Below, piece by piece: positions 37,041-47,655 of a DNA stretch of 64,000 bases. How positions within the stretch are numbered: position 1 is the stretch's first letter; each line of letters starts with the position of its first letter. A model generated the notes under the pieces. That model was given only the letters and a program-made list of their open reading frames with translations. It was not told the origin of the DNA and searched no databases. A program made the position numbers and the translations under genes. Source of the DNA: Phyto melanocephala (taxonomy: Eukaryota; Arthropoda; Insecta; Diptera; Rhinophoridae); assembly GCA_941918925.1 (NCBI GenBank), contig OW799236.1:101200562-101264561 (forward strand), read 5' to 3'.

Positions 37041-39152
37041 AGTTATTTTTTTAAATGTAAGACGTACAATGTTTACTTTATGAAAATGTTAATATTTTCA
37101 ATGTTGAAAATTAGTTGACCTTTATACGTGACGGTTCTGATTTCAAATTGTTCAAATCAAATGAAAAATGCTGCAGAAGAGTTTTACTAAAAAATTTTCT
37201 TGTAAGAAAAATACCATTTTTTGTTGCTGTCGTAGTTCACAAAGTAGGCTTTTGTAAATCAAAAATTAATGTTGCAAATTTTAAAACCCTAAATTTACAC
37301 TAACAGAAGAGTAATTATGAAAGAAATAGATAAATTTATCTCTTGTTTTGAAATTATTATTTAAAAAGTTAAACTGTTAGGATTTTAATTTTTTGAGAAA
37401 ACATACTATTAATTTTTATTTACTATTTATTTTATTCAAAAATTTTAAGAAAAAATCTAAAACTGTTTTAAGGCTGGGCGCACTTCAAACGGTAGTTTCA
37501 ATTAATTTGCTAATTATATAAGGTTCCTTTGCAAATTTCCAAATTTCAAATGTTTTTTCTTTTTGTTTATAAATTCTTATTGTGAAAAAAAAACAATTTT
37601 AAATTCCTTTCTGAAATGTAACCATCTTGTAAGAATAATTATATCCTTATCTAAGGTAGAATATGTTTTTGAAAACAAGACAAAAACTAAAGCGTTAGGA
37701 AACTTATCCAGTTTAATAATTAAAAAAAAATTTTTGTTTTCTTAAAAATTTCATCAAATTTTTTAATGTAAAAAATTTATTTCATTCATGTTAGTTTTTT
37801 TTAATTTTTAAAAATTTTGTGCAAAAAATTTTACAAATAAACAACACTTCACCATAATCTTCTACACTACAACACTAATATTTAAAAATTTAAATTCAAT
37901 AGATAACAATATGTTACTAAAATCGTTAAATAAACTTCTTGGTGATAAAAAAAACTAAATACTACTAAATCCATATTCAATTTAAATTTTGAAGTTGTTC
38001 AAAGTAAATACACAATTACATACATTCGTGATTTAGTTATTCGGTAGGTGACTTAGTTGGCAATAAGCTAAACTCTTGACCGGAAATGCATTTCGGACAT
38101 TTATTATTGTTGAAAGGTATGTATGTTATTTTGATTTCATAGCAATTAAATTTTCTGCTTTTTTCTTTCTTCTTCAACTCTTTTCTGTATGTTTCTGCTT
38201 TCAAAAGGTTTTCCAAAAACACATGCTCACAAAGACTGTTTCACATTTATGTTGTTTCTTTTTTTTCTGCACTTTTTCTTGTTAAATAAAATAAAAAGTT
38301 GAGAAAAGAAATAACAAAAATATGCATATCGTATTGCTTGTTACTATTAAAAAAGACATGTCATAAACTTAGAGTAAATTAATGTCATAAAGGAAAGACA
38401 AGCTTTTTTGCAGCAATTAGTGTCATTGTTAGAACTACATTACAAAAGAATGAAATTTATTCCAATTTCCAAAGGTAGAAAAGCAAAAAGAGAACTGGAA
38501 GTTTATGTTTATACATGTGTATAGAAATGAAATCATTGTTTTGTCAAAAAATATTATAGGCATTTTTAGACGGGATATGACCAACAAATTTATTAGTTTA
38601 GTCACAAAAGAATATGACAGAAAATTTGTTTTTAAAATAAGATTTTTGAAACTTTCAATTAAGGTAAAACAGTTTGGTCAAATAATTTAAATAGGCAACA
38701 GTATGAAAACATATTTAAACAGAATAAATCAGTTTATTATTTTAAGCATTTTATTGAAGCCGTATTAAAAGATTTTTCATGCAGTTCCCATTCAGCAACA
38801 AATGTTTTATTTTTTGGGTTAAAATCATGCAAGAAAAGACTTAGATGCGCTTTATTTTCTTTAAATGTTTTTAAACCTTGTATTTATACAAAATAAAATG
38901 TTGCTTTAATGTTGACAGAAACATTTCATATTTGATGACGAGGTCTGATTCAGCAACATTATTCCATAAGTATAAATAAAAATTTGTTTATATGGAGTAA
39001 GCAAAATACTAGTCTTAAGTAGACAAATTAAATATTTCTTTTGCTTTATAGAAAATAAAAATTCCAAATTCAGCACCAGGTTTTAGTCATACTAAAGCAG
39101 TTTTCTGAACAAGATTAGATTTTCAATTGCCTTTATTTTTGCCAGATCAAGC
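37041..39152. other. AT-rich spacer, no gene seen
   Basis: Chance ORFs only; no repeat boundaries or motif could be supported. Confidence 0.4.
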
Positions 39153-39510
39153 ATGACTCACATCAAACTGCCTCGCCATTTTTGTTCAGAACTATCTGCA
39201 AGTCATAATAGTAAAACTCATACAACAACAGCGTCTTTAAATTATTTAGCTGTATTACAGCTACAGCGTTCTGTGGGAAATCCTTTTCCTATGATTCGAG
39301 GAACTTACGGTACGCAAAACCGACTTACTGAAACCAATAATGTCAATAAGATCCTCAAATTTGTATCCCAGTTTATATTAGTAGATTACACTCGACCGAT
39401 TAGACTACATACAGCACGTAGTTAAGAGAATAAAGAAACTGTAGCTAAGGCTATACCCGAAGTTCGTGGTGAATTGATTCGCCGCCGTTCTCAGTAGCTT
39501 GTCACATTCG
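39153..39510 (+). pseudogene. Mariner (DD41D-like) transposase N-terminal fragment
   Basis: The open frame of 90 codons includes GTYGTQNRLTETNNVNKILK then FVSQFILVDYTRPIRLHTAR, and after a stop EVRGELIRRRSQ. These match the paired helix-turn-helix region of insect DD41D-like transposases (RGxYGxHNRPTExTI...F..QF.L.D..RP.RPHTARS and SIRRRSQQL). The catalytic domain is absent. The start Met at 39153 is not conserved. It is directly followed by the non-LTR remnant at 39720. Confidence 0.65.
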
Positions 39511-39719
39511 TATTTTATGTAAGGATTTCTGTTTTTAAGAAAAAAAAGTTATTTGGAAAGGAATAGTTGAAAACTCTTGCCTCAACCGCCTTGAAATCCA
39601 GACCTTACCACATCTAGCCAATATTTGTTTCGATCAATGAGCACGCTTTCTCAGATATGGTTATTTCAGAACAGGGTATACCAGTATAAGTATTAACTGT
39701 TTTTTTTTGGTGCGAAATC

Positions 39720-41210
39720 TATATGTTGAAGAAAGATAGGAAAGGCTCATAATAAACAATGGCCAAAGCTTTAAATAAATGTAGGTTATACAGGAGATTG
39801 AAAACAAGTATTAACCCTATCTAAACGTATGCCTCGATGATGTAGTACACACCTTCAGATAAGAAGATTAATATAAAAACTCTTTAAAAGATCTAAAGAC
39901 AGTGACGCAATAGGATATGCGGTATCATGAGTAATACCTCAATAATGGCTACTGGGAATATATTTTCAATTATGCCAATTCATATACAGATGAAATATAA
40001 AGTAGCCTTGGCTACAACAAACAAAATTGAGGTCAAGTCATCAATAGATGGTAAGAGACAATTGACCAGAAAAATTACACATTTAATGAGCTTCAAAGAA
40101 GGGGCGCAATAGCAAGATAAATTTGATTCATTGAGAAACATTAAACCGCATGGTTTATATGAGAAATATTATTGGGCACCAATGACCTGTCTTGTAAGTA
40201 TTATACCAACGGTAAACATCATAGATGTAACATTTGGCTAAATCCCAACGAAATATGAGAGCGCTAGCTGCATCATCATAATACCAGATGAGAGAGAATG
40301 GGATGATATAATTAGGCTAGGAAATACCGTAGGCAATGATCACTATATACGGCTGTACCCAAGATTGCTGAATAAACTAAATGAGGTTTCTATGACATAA
40401 ACCGAAACAAATGTAAATATTCCTGTCTTCTCGATCACAATACTATTTCCAGGCTGAGATTATGGCAATTACGGGATACATTAAATGAATCATAAAGATT
40501 GTTACGGAATCTCCATTTTGTAACTTTACGGAGAAACAATCAATTGTCAAGACCCTCATGAAAACAAGTTAATTTTTAGAACATCCTTCAATGCAGAAAT
40601 GATATAATATCGCATGCAAATTACGATATCAGCACTATACTGAAAAAGAGGAAGACAACAAATTATTCAAAATTGTATAATTTTTTAATACCATCACTTT
40701 GGAAAATACTAAGCTATTTTACAGCTTCAGAGCTGAATTTAAAAATTTAGGATATACTAAAACAATTGAGACAAAATACTGCAAATGGTAAGGAAACAAA
40801 CGTACCATATGCTGACCCACAAAAACATAAAGAAGTTTCGGAAACTGAGTATTCAAACACTTAAAAAAACCAGAATAGTAATAGGTCACATGAAACTAAA
40901 AATTTATATTGCTTGCATGGGACTGTCAGGAAGGAGAGAAAAGGGAGAGAGAGACTTTAAAACGCTACCTTGAATGTACTAGATACGAAAACTTTAAGGT
41001 GGTATGTCAGACTTGAAGTACTTAAGGAATTTAAAATAAAAATCTTTAAAGTATTATATTAAAGATATTTGGTTCTTGACCTAGTCAAAATATTAGCTGA
41101 GTTTAATATTATAGTTATAGCAGGAGCATTATTATTGTTTTAAATCTCACAATATGCCAACTAGGCATAGGAGTTTGTGGGGCTTTCAATGCCCCCCTTT
41201 TCAACCTTAA
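39720..41210 (+). pseudogene. Non-LTR retrotransposon remnant: RT thumb, RNase H, tail
   Basis: At about 39945-40020 MATGNIFSIMPIHIQMKYKV matches the RT thumb (AMRTTPTAALE.ILNIMPIHLQIK). At about 40430-40500 the frame includes DHNTIFQAEIMAIT, the conserved RNase H segment with the catalytic Glu (FQAE). NIKKFRKLSIQTLKKTRIVI (about 40830-40890) then IACMGLS and CQEGEKRERETLK.YLECTRY fit the C-terminal tail (LTGH...CR.C.EE.ET.EH.LC.C). It ends in GGCTTTCAATGCCCCCCTTT and CAACCTTAACC, resembling the 3' end of the copy at 6684-7550. It is 5' truncated and full of stops. Confidence 0.7.
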
Positions 41211-42107
41211 CCTAGTAAAGACCATTTGACGGTTGTAGTAAAACAAAACAGATTCTCTGATTGGAATAAAATCGGAAAATCCTAGAGTGGCAGACTACCA
41301 CACAGCCGTTCTCTCCAATATGGCAACAATATTTAAAACATAATTTGTAAGTAGTTTTGATCTTAAAATAAAATTTTAATTACACTCTTCACATAAATAT
41401 CCTCACAAGCCTATTTAAATAAAACAATAACTATAAACTAACTAAATAATAACTATAACATACCAGATATTTATGAAATATTTTTAATGAAAATTTGAGT
41501 TTTAAACGATGTTGAACAATAAAAAATTTAAATATAATAAAATCTTTAAAAAAAGCACTCTAGAATATATAAATATTATTAGCTCCCAAACACTGTTTTC
41601 CAGGCCCCTTTATGCCTACTCTAAAATGAACACAAATGAAATAAGCCAATAATATTTCATAACAGAATTTACGTGAAAATAATACTTAATTTCAGTGTGA
41701 CCCAAAAAAAAAATTATAAATAACTGTGTTGTTAGAACACTAGTCGTGCTTTTTGTCATTTGCAAATTGCGTGCTATTAATGACTTTGCTATTTATTTAT
41801 AATTCATTTTAATTTGGCCATTATTCGAAGAAAATAATCAAACGACCATAACAAAGTTACAAGTTTCCAAGAAACAAATTCCCCCCATAGGAACGTTTAA
41901 TATTTTTGCTACTACAAACAATTATGTGCGTGTATTTTACTCGCTTTTCTTTAATATTTCTTTATTATTTATAATTTGTTGTTTTCTTTTGTTTTTATAT
42001 TATTGTTATGGTATGCACAAAATTACGAATGTCTATTTCAGCCGGTTGCTTATGTAACAGACCTTGTAAAATTTATTAAAAAAATTATTTTCACATATAC
42101 ATACATA
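41211..42107. other. AT-rich spacer, no gene seen
   Basis: Nothing recognised. The first 130 bases after the non-LTR tail are less AT-rich but unassigned. Confidence 0.4.
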
Positions 42108-43030
42108 AAGGGTGTTTTTTTAAGCCCGATAGAACTTGAAATTGTAAAAAATAACACAAAAAATTAAATTGTAATCAAAAATTTTTTTTTATTCGAAAGA
42201 TCAATACGTGACATTAACATTTGAAAATGATTTCGGGCATATGGGCACCGCGGCTGTTCTTGACGAAGCGCATTCTAGACGTCCGTTGTTTTATCGCAAA
42301 ATTGTGTTCAGCGATGAGGCGCATTTTTGGCTTAACGGGTTTGTTAATAAGCAAAATTGCCGCATATGGAGCGAGACCAATCCACAAGAGACCCTACAGA
42401 CTCCATTACATCCAGAAAAATGCACCGTTTGGTGCGGTTTTCACGCTGGTGGCATCATCGGACCTTATTTCTTCAAAAATGAGGCCGGAGCTCGCGTTAC
42501 GGTCAATGGAGATCGTTACCGCACCATGATCAATGATTTTTTGTTTGAAAATATGGATGACATTGATCCGGAGGAGATGTGGTTTCAACAGGATGGCGCT
42601 ACGTGCCATACGGCGAACGCAACCATCGACTTATTGAAATCAAAATTTGGCGATAAGTTGATTTCGAGAAATGGACCTGTCAATTGGACTCCAAGGCCGT
42701 GCGATTTGACACCTCTCGATTATTTCCTGTGAGGCTACGTGAAGTCACTGGTTTATGCTGATAAACCAGCAACAATTGACGCCTTGGAGGCCAGCATTGT
42801 TCGTGTTATTCGTGACATACGGCCAGCAGTGCTCGAAAAAGTGGCCCAAAATTGGACGTCCAGAATGCGCTTCGTCAAGAACAGCCGCGGTGCCCATATG
42901 CCCGAAATCATTTTCAAATGTTAATGTCACGTATTGATCTTTCGAATAAAAAAAAAATTTTGATTACAATTTAATTTTTTGTGTTATTTTTTACAATTTC
43001 AAGTTCTATCGGGCTTAAAAAAACACCCTT
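42108..43030 (+). mobile_element. DD41D mariner with 177-bp terminal inverted repeats
   Basis: Terminal repeats 42108-42284 and 42854-43030 are nearly identical over 177 bp (two or three differences by eye), begin AAGGGTGTTTTTTTAAGCCC, and are flanked by TA at 42106-42107 and 43031-43032. This is the best preserved transposon in the window. The right arm contains the last coding part of the transposase gene, and the left arm is an inverted copy of it in place of the normal 5' end and N-terminal coding region. The near identity of the arms suggests a recent duplication or gene conversion. Confidence 0.9.
42286..42924 (+). pseudogene. Mariner DD41D transposase, catalytic half with one nonsense codon
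   Basis: The frame reads FYRKIVFSDEAHFWLNGFVN (first catalytic Asp, about 42286-42345), CRIWSETNPQETLQTPLHPE, TVWCGFHAGGIIGPYFF, EEMWFQQDGATCHTANATID (second Asp) and RPCDLTPLDYFL (third Asp). There are 41 residues between the second and third Asp, which gives DD41D. TGA at 42730-42732 replaces the Trp of FLWGY. The frame then runs on as GYVKSLVYADKPATIDALEA to PEIIFKC and TAA at 42922-42924. All three catalytic Asp residues are kept. The N-terminal DNA-binding half is missing. The Met at 42208 belongs to the inverted terminal repeat and is not a real start. Confidence 0.85.
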
Positions 43031-43032
43031 TA

Positions 43033-43475
43033 CATATATAATAAACAAACTTTTCTACAAGCGTAGTTGTGAGGGTGACTAGGAAGAGAACACAGTCTGA
43101 TTACATGTACAATTTTACACGAACATACACACAAAACATAACAAACTTATACAAATGGCATGTTTTTTCTTTGATGTGCAGAAATGTGTATGCATTAAAA
43201 TATATAAATATGAATATGTATGCGTGCTTTTCATATATTTATAAACTAATATTTATGACTTTATTTACACGATTATCTAGTTATTTATATAAAAATACTT
43301 ATAAATGTATACACACATAGTTTTTAAATGCTATAAAGTAGAGCGAGCTGGTAGCAAAATTGGTAAAACTTTTTGTATTTATAAGTGTTTTTTTTTTCAA
43401 CTTTTACACGCATAATTAAAACTTGTTTTGTAAAACAAAAATTATAACATGTCGGTTGCTGTAACCATGTTTTGT
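43033..43475. other. AT-rich spacer, no gene seen
   Basis: An 83-codon chance ORF rich in Tyr and Asn; no motif. Confidence 0.45.
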
Positions 43476-43615
43476 TTTTTATACCCGCCACCAAAAAAAT
43501 GGTGGGGGTATATTCATTTTGTCATTCCGTTTGTAACACATCGAAATATCCATTTTAGACCCCATAAAGTATATATATTCTGAATCAGGGTTTGATTTAA
43601 TGACGATCTAGCTAT

Positions 43616-43685
43616 GTCCGTCCGTCTGTCCGTCTGTCCGTCTGTCCGTCTGTCCGTCTGTCCGTCTGTCCGTCTGTCCGTCTGT
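43616..43685 (+). repeat. (GTCY)n microsatellite, expanded
   Basis: About 17 copies of GTCTGTCC-type units, almost perfect. It is the longest such tract in the window, in the microsatellite position of Helentron-like copy 2. Confidence 0.9.
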
Positions 43686-44139
43686 TGAAAGCACGATAGA
43701 GGTCGCACCGAAAAAGCTAGGGGGCTCAAATTTTGCCAGAATCTTTCTTATAGACAAGGTTTGTTTGGTATTGAAAATGGGCTAAATCGGAATATTAGGA
43801 AGAGAGTTATAGCTCGAAAAGCAAGAGTAGGTCGAAAAAACCGTGTCCTTCGAACATCGAATAAAATGAAATTGTGTCCAAACGCATTAACGTAGACTCA
43901 TGAAACTTCGAATATATATTTCCTGAGTAAAAACAATATTTTTCCCCAAAAATTGTCTAAAACTATGCATTAGGAGAGAAGTTATCGATCAAAATGTACG
44001 AAAATTTATACCGCACAGTGTATTTTTCGGTATATTTAAGAACAAAAACGTCATAAAAGCAACAAAATTGGATGTACGACTCTGAAATTTTGCGCATTCT
44101 GCTTTTTGGTGAGTGGCTTTTTTGTAACGGAAAATCAAT

Positions 44140-45420
44140 GTGCCACGCCCACTTTTACGCCCACCTCCCATATAACGTATTAACTAAAATTCATATAATT
44201 TCTCTATTAATAAAGATTTTGGAATAATAAAGGGCTATATTGAAACACCTAAGTTGTACTCATTCGCAAAAATAACTTTGACACGCCCACTTTTACGCCC
44301 ACCTCCCATATAACGTTTTACCTACAATTAATATAATTTCTCTATTAATTAAGATTTTACTATATCGCCCACTTTTCACGTTATCTACCGTTAATGAAAT
44401 TTAAAACCTCATAAAACCGCCAAAATTAGAGGTATGATGATCAAATTTGCTACGTATATTCCCCTAGGCAATGTCATTACTGTGCCAGAAAATTAAGGTG
44501 CCACGCCCACTTTTACGCCCACCTCCCATATAACGTTTTACCTAAAATTAATATAGTTTCTCTATTAATAAAGATTTTGGAAGTATAAAGGGCTATATTG
44601 AAACACCTAAGATGTACTGATTCGTAAAAATAACTTTGACACGCCTACTATAACGCCCACTTTTCACGTTATCTACCGTTAATGAAATTTAAAAGCTCAT
44701 AAAACCGCCAAAATTAGAGGTGATCAAATTTGCTACGTATATTCCCCTAGGCAATATCATTACTGTGCCAGAAAATTAAGGTGCCACGCCCACTTTTACG
44801 CCCACCTCCCATATAACGTTTTACCTAAAATTCATATAATTTCTCTATTAATAAAGATTTTGGAATAATAAAGGGCTATATTGAAACACCTAAATTGTAC
44901 TGATTCGCAAAACTAACTTTTTCACGCCTACTATAACGCCCACTTTTCACGTTAACTACCGTTAATGAAATTTAAAAGCTCATAAAATCGACAAAATTAG
45001 AGGTATTATGATGATATTTGCTACGTATATTCCGCTAGGCAATATCATTACTGTGCCAGAAAATTAAGATGCCACGCCCACTTTTACGCCCACCTCCCAT
45101 ATAACGTTTTACCTACAATTAATATAATTTCTCTATTAATTAAGATTTTACTATATCGCCCACTTTTCACGTTATCTACCGTTAATGAAATTTAAAACCT
45201 CATAAAACCGCCAAAAACAGAGGTATGATAATCAAATTTGCTACATATATCCTTCTAATCAATGTAATTGTTGTGCCAAAAAGTTTAGGTGAAACGCCCA
45301 CTTTAACGCCTACCTCCCATATAACGGTTTATCTTAAATTCATGTAAGTTCTCTATTGACAAAGTTTTTGGGAAAATAAAGTACCATATTGAAATATCTA
45401 AGTTGTATTTATTAGCAGAA
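44140..45420 (+). repeat. Tandem array, about 280-bp units (six occurrences)
   Basis: The block CCACTTTTACGCCCACCTCC recurs near 44160, 44288, 44509, 44790, 45077 and 45298. The spacings are about 128, 221, 281, 287 and 221 bp, so some units are full length and others are shortened by deletion. It corresponds to the four-unit array at 28150-29225. Confidence 0.8.
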
Positions 45421-45505
45421 ACTTTATTGACACTCCTACTTTAACTCCCACTTTTACTAAAAGACTACATTTACAAAAGCATTTTAGTAGCATATCGAAG
45501 TTATA

Positions 45506-46108
45506 AAGGGTGGTTAAAGTTTAAGAGCCGACGTTGATTTTAAATAAAACACAAATAATTTAAAAAATTATTATCATTCCTTTTTATAATGATAATATTT
45601 GTATGGTTCAATTACGTATATAACAAAATATCGGCCAAATGCAACCCACCCCCATCCTTGGCGACACTCCTCTATCTGATGGTCCAAATTTACAATGACA
45701 ATGTTGATGCTCAATTGTTGGGCATGATGATGAGGCGAAGTTGACTGCTCTTTTGCCACACTATCGGAAAAACCAGCAATGGTACCCATTCAATGAACTA
45801 AGAAGGCATTCACAGATTTTCTAACATTTTATGCAGACCTGTTTTGCAGAAATTTAAATATTTTTTACAACTCTCCCGACTGTGGACGAATTTGAACGAT
45901 TATATTGATCAAAAGAATTACGAAGTGCACAAAATAAATTTTGATCTGAACGCCCATTTTTATAAAAAATCTGCTCATTTGCGTATCTTTTCACGGATCA
46001 AATTGAGTAAGTTTGAGATTGAGAAATGTCAAATGAAATGCAGAAAACAAATTTAAAGACTAGGTGTAGTTCACCTTCAACATGGGCCCTTAAAATTTAA
46101 CCATCCTC
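45506..46108 (-). mobile_element. Nested mariner, internally deleted (copy 2)
   Basis: The ends AAGGGTGGTTAAAGTTTAAG and GAGGATGGTTAAATTTTAAG (right, reverse complemented) are flanked by TA at 45504-45505 and 46109-46110. The minus strand carries the N-terminal HTH shard, then SVAKEQSTSPHHHAQQLSIN, fused to NLDHQIEECRQGWG. The same deletion junction as in copy 1 (27528-28134) shows a single ancestral non-autonomous element. Confidence 0.8.
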
Positions 46109-46218
46109 TACAAAGACAATGATACATATTTTATTATAAAGAGATTATTCCATAACGATTAACAAGATAATAAATATTGTGCTTTAAATGTACACAAAAT
46201 TGGTGGTGGGTATAAAAG

Positions 46219-46235
46219 ATTCGGCACAGCCGAAT
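46219..46235 (+). other. Terminal hairpin of Helentron-like copy 2
   Basis: ATTCGGC-ACA-GCCGAAT, a perfect 7-bp stem, is followed by ATAGTGCTCTTACTTG. It has the same stem as in copy 1 and in the repeat at 7715-8533. Confidence 0.75.
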
Positions 46236-46255
46236 ATAGTGCTCTTACTTGTTTT

Positions 46256-47092
46256 TTTGTGATTTTATTTTTCATGAAAAAAAATATTGCAAAAAGTCTA
46301 ATTTGTTGACTATATATATATTTTGGTTAAACCATGGAAAAAAATATTTATTATATTTATTCTTATAACTATTCATATATACCACACGTTATGTTTTTTG
46401 TTTTAGTTTGCAATAACATGTCAAGCAATCGACCATGTTGTTTATGTTTTTTTTTTCTATCTACTTCCCCTACAATTGAGTGGGGAATAAGAACTAATCA
46501 TTCGGTGCACTTGTAAAAAATTTGTTATAATTTGACTTAACGCTAGACAATCGACCCTGAAATTTTGGGCAAATATTAACGCCAGAATATTTAAGTTATC
46601 CAAACGTCTGACTATAGTGTCCTTTGGTCTTATTAAGACAAAATATATGAACAATAATATAACTATTGTATATCTGTGGCTTGGAGCTAAAACGGCTAAT
46701 GTCGCTTTTTGCTCTTTTGAGTTAATCATTGCATTAGATTTGTTTTCTTGCTCTATTTCATTATGGTAAAACAGCTAAAGTCATATTTAACCCAGAACAG
46801 CTTCATAAATAAAATGCTGGCCAATGTCACTATGAAAGCCAGAGAACTGCAACGAGCACCCGTTTTTATGATTTATGATACTCGACTTAAAACGAGTTGC
46901 GGTGTAGTTAATACAGCCTATTGCTTTTGTATGTACTCGCAAGGCTCGTAAGAAATTGTGTTTGCAACATACTAGCCTTTAGCAAGCACATTGAAATATA
47001 TATGAGTTCTGTATTGTATTGTTTCGTAAATATACTACAACTAATTTACTCTCTTTTATTCAATGTTTTCTATCTGCCCTTCACTGACCTAG
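46256..47092. other. AT-rich spacer, no gene seen
   Basis: ORFs at 46457-46951 are unrecognised and lack support. Bases 47085-47092 (TGACCTAG) are the target duplication of the next element. Confidence 0.4.
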
Positions 47093-47647
47093 CAGGGTTG
47101 CAAAATGAGAACATCAAAATTGTACCAGGAAGCTCATAAAATTGTACTTTTTCGACCCAAATTGTACCAAAAAATTTTATTTTAAAAATTTTTTTAATTT
47201 TTTTTTATTTTAAATAAAATCCAGAAAAAAAACATAAACATAACATAAAATTGTACATAAAAATTCATTTTTGTAATATTAATATTAACATTTGTACTTA
47301 AAAATGCATTTATGCCTTAAAAGTATTTCTTTAACAAAAAGAAACTGCACTAAGATATATGTATACATATATATGTACATATTTAAACATAAAATAAATT
47401 ACATAAAAAGTCTAAAAGTTTTTTGAAAATAAACAGGTGCATGCAAACAATTAATCACAAAGGAATGATAGCAACAATGAGTTACCTTCGTAAATCAATC
47501 AAGACGATAAACTAGGGAAATTCTAAAAAAAAACATAAACTGAGAAAGTTAGTAAATTGTACTAAATGGGTAATCGGTGTACCATTGTACTTTTGAGGTT
47601 TAAATTGTACCACAAATAGTACAATTGTACCAACTTTTGCAACCCTG
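47093..47647. mobile_element. hAT-type MITE with TTGTACCA subterminal repeats
   Basis: The element begins CAGGGTTGCAAAA and ends TTTTGCAACCCTG, a perfect 12-13 bp terminal inverted repeat, and is flanked by exact 8-bp direct repeats TGACCTAG (47085-47092 and 47648-47655). An 8-bp target duplication with CAGGG ends marks the hAT superfamily. ATTGTAC(C/T) motifs occur many times in both terminal regions, in direct and inverse form. These could be transposase-binding sites. The 555-bp body has no coding sequence. The exact duplication suggests a fairly recent insertion. Confidence 0.9.
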
Positions 47648-47655
47648 TGACCTAG

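Larger units (their letters stand above)
43476..46255 (+). mobile_element. Long Helentron-like element (copy 2) with nested mariner
   Basis: The element opens TTTTTTATACCCGCCACC, has the core CATAAAGTATATATATTCTG, an expanded (GTCY)n tract (43616-43685), a six-fold GTGGGCG tandem array in inverse form (about 44140-45420) and a nested mariner (45506-46108). It closes with ATTCGGC-ACA-GCCGAAT (46219-46235) and ATAGTGCTCTTACTTGTT. It is the inverse counterpart of 27373-29826, and the two share the same order and the same mariner junctions. It is 2.78 kb against 2.45 kb, mostly from array and microsatellite length. No coding capacity of its own. Confidence 0.75.

Noticed and set aside
42208..42732. 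174-codon ORF starting with Met at 42208, as a complete small gene
   Set aside because: The first 25 codons are the inverted terminal repeat read backwards, and the rest is a transposase interior ending at a nonsense codon. It is a pseudogene.
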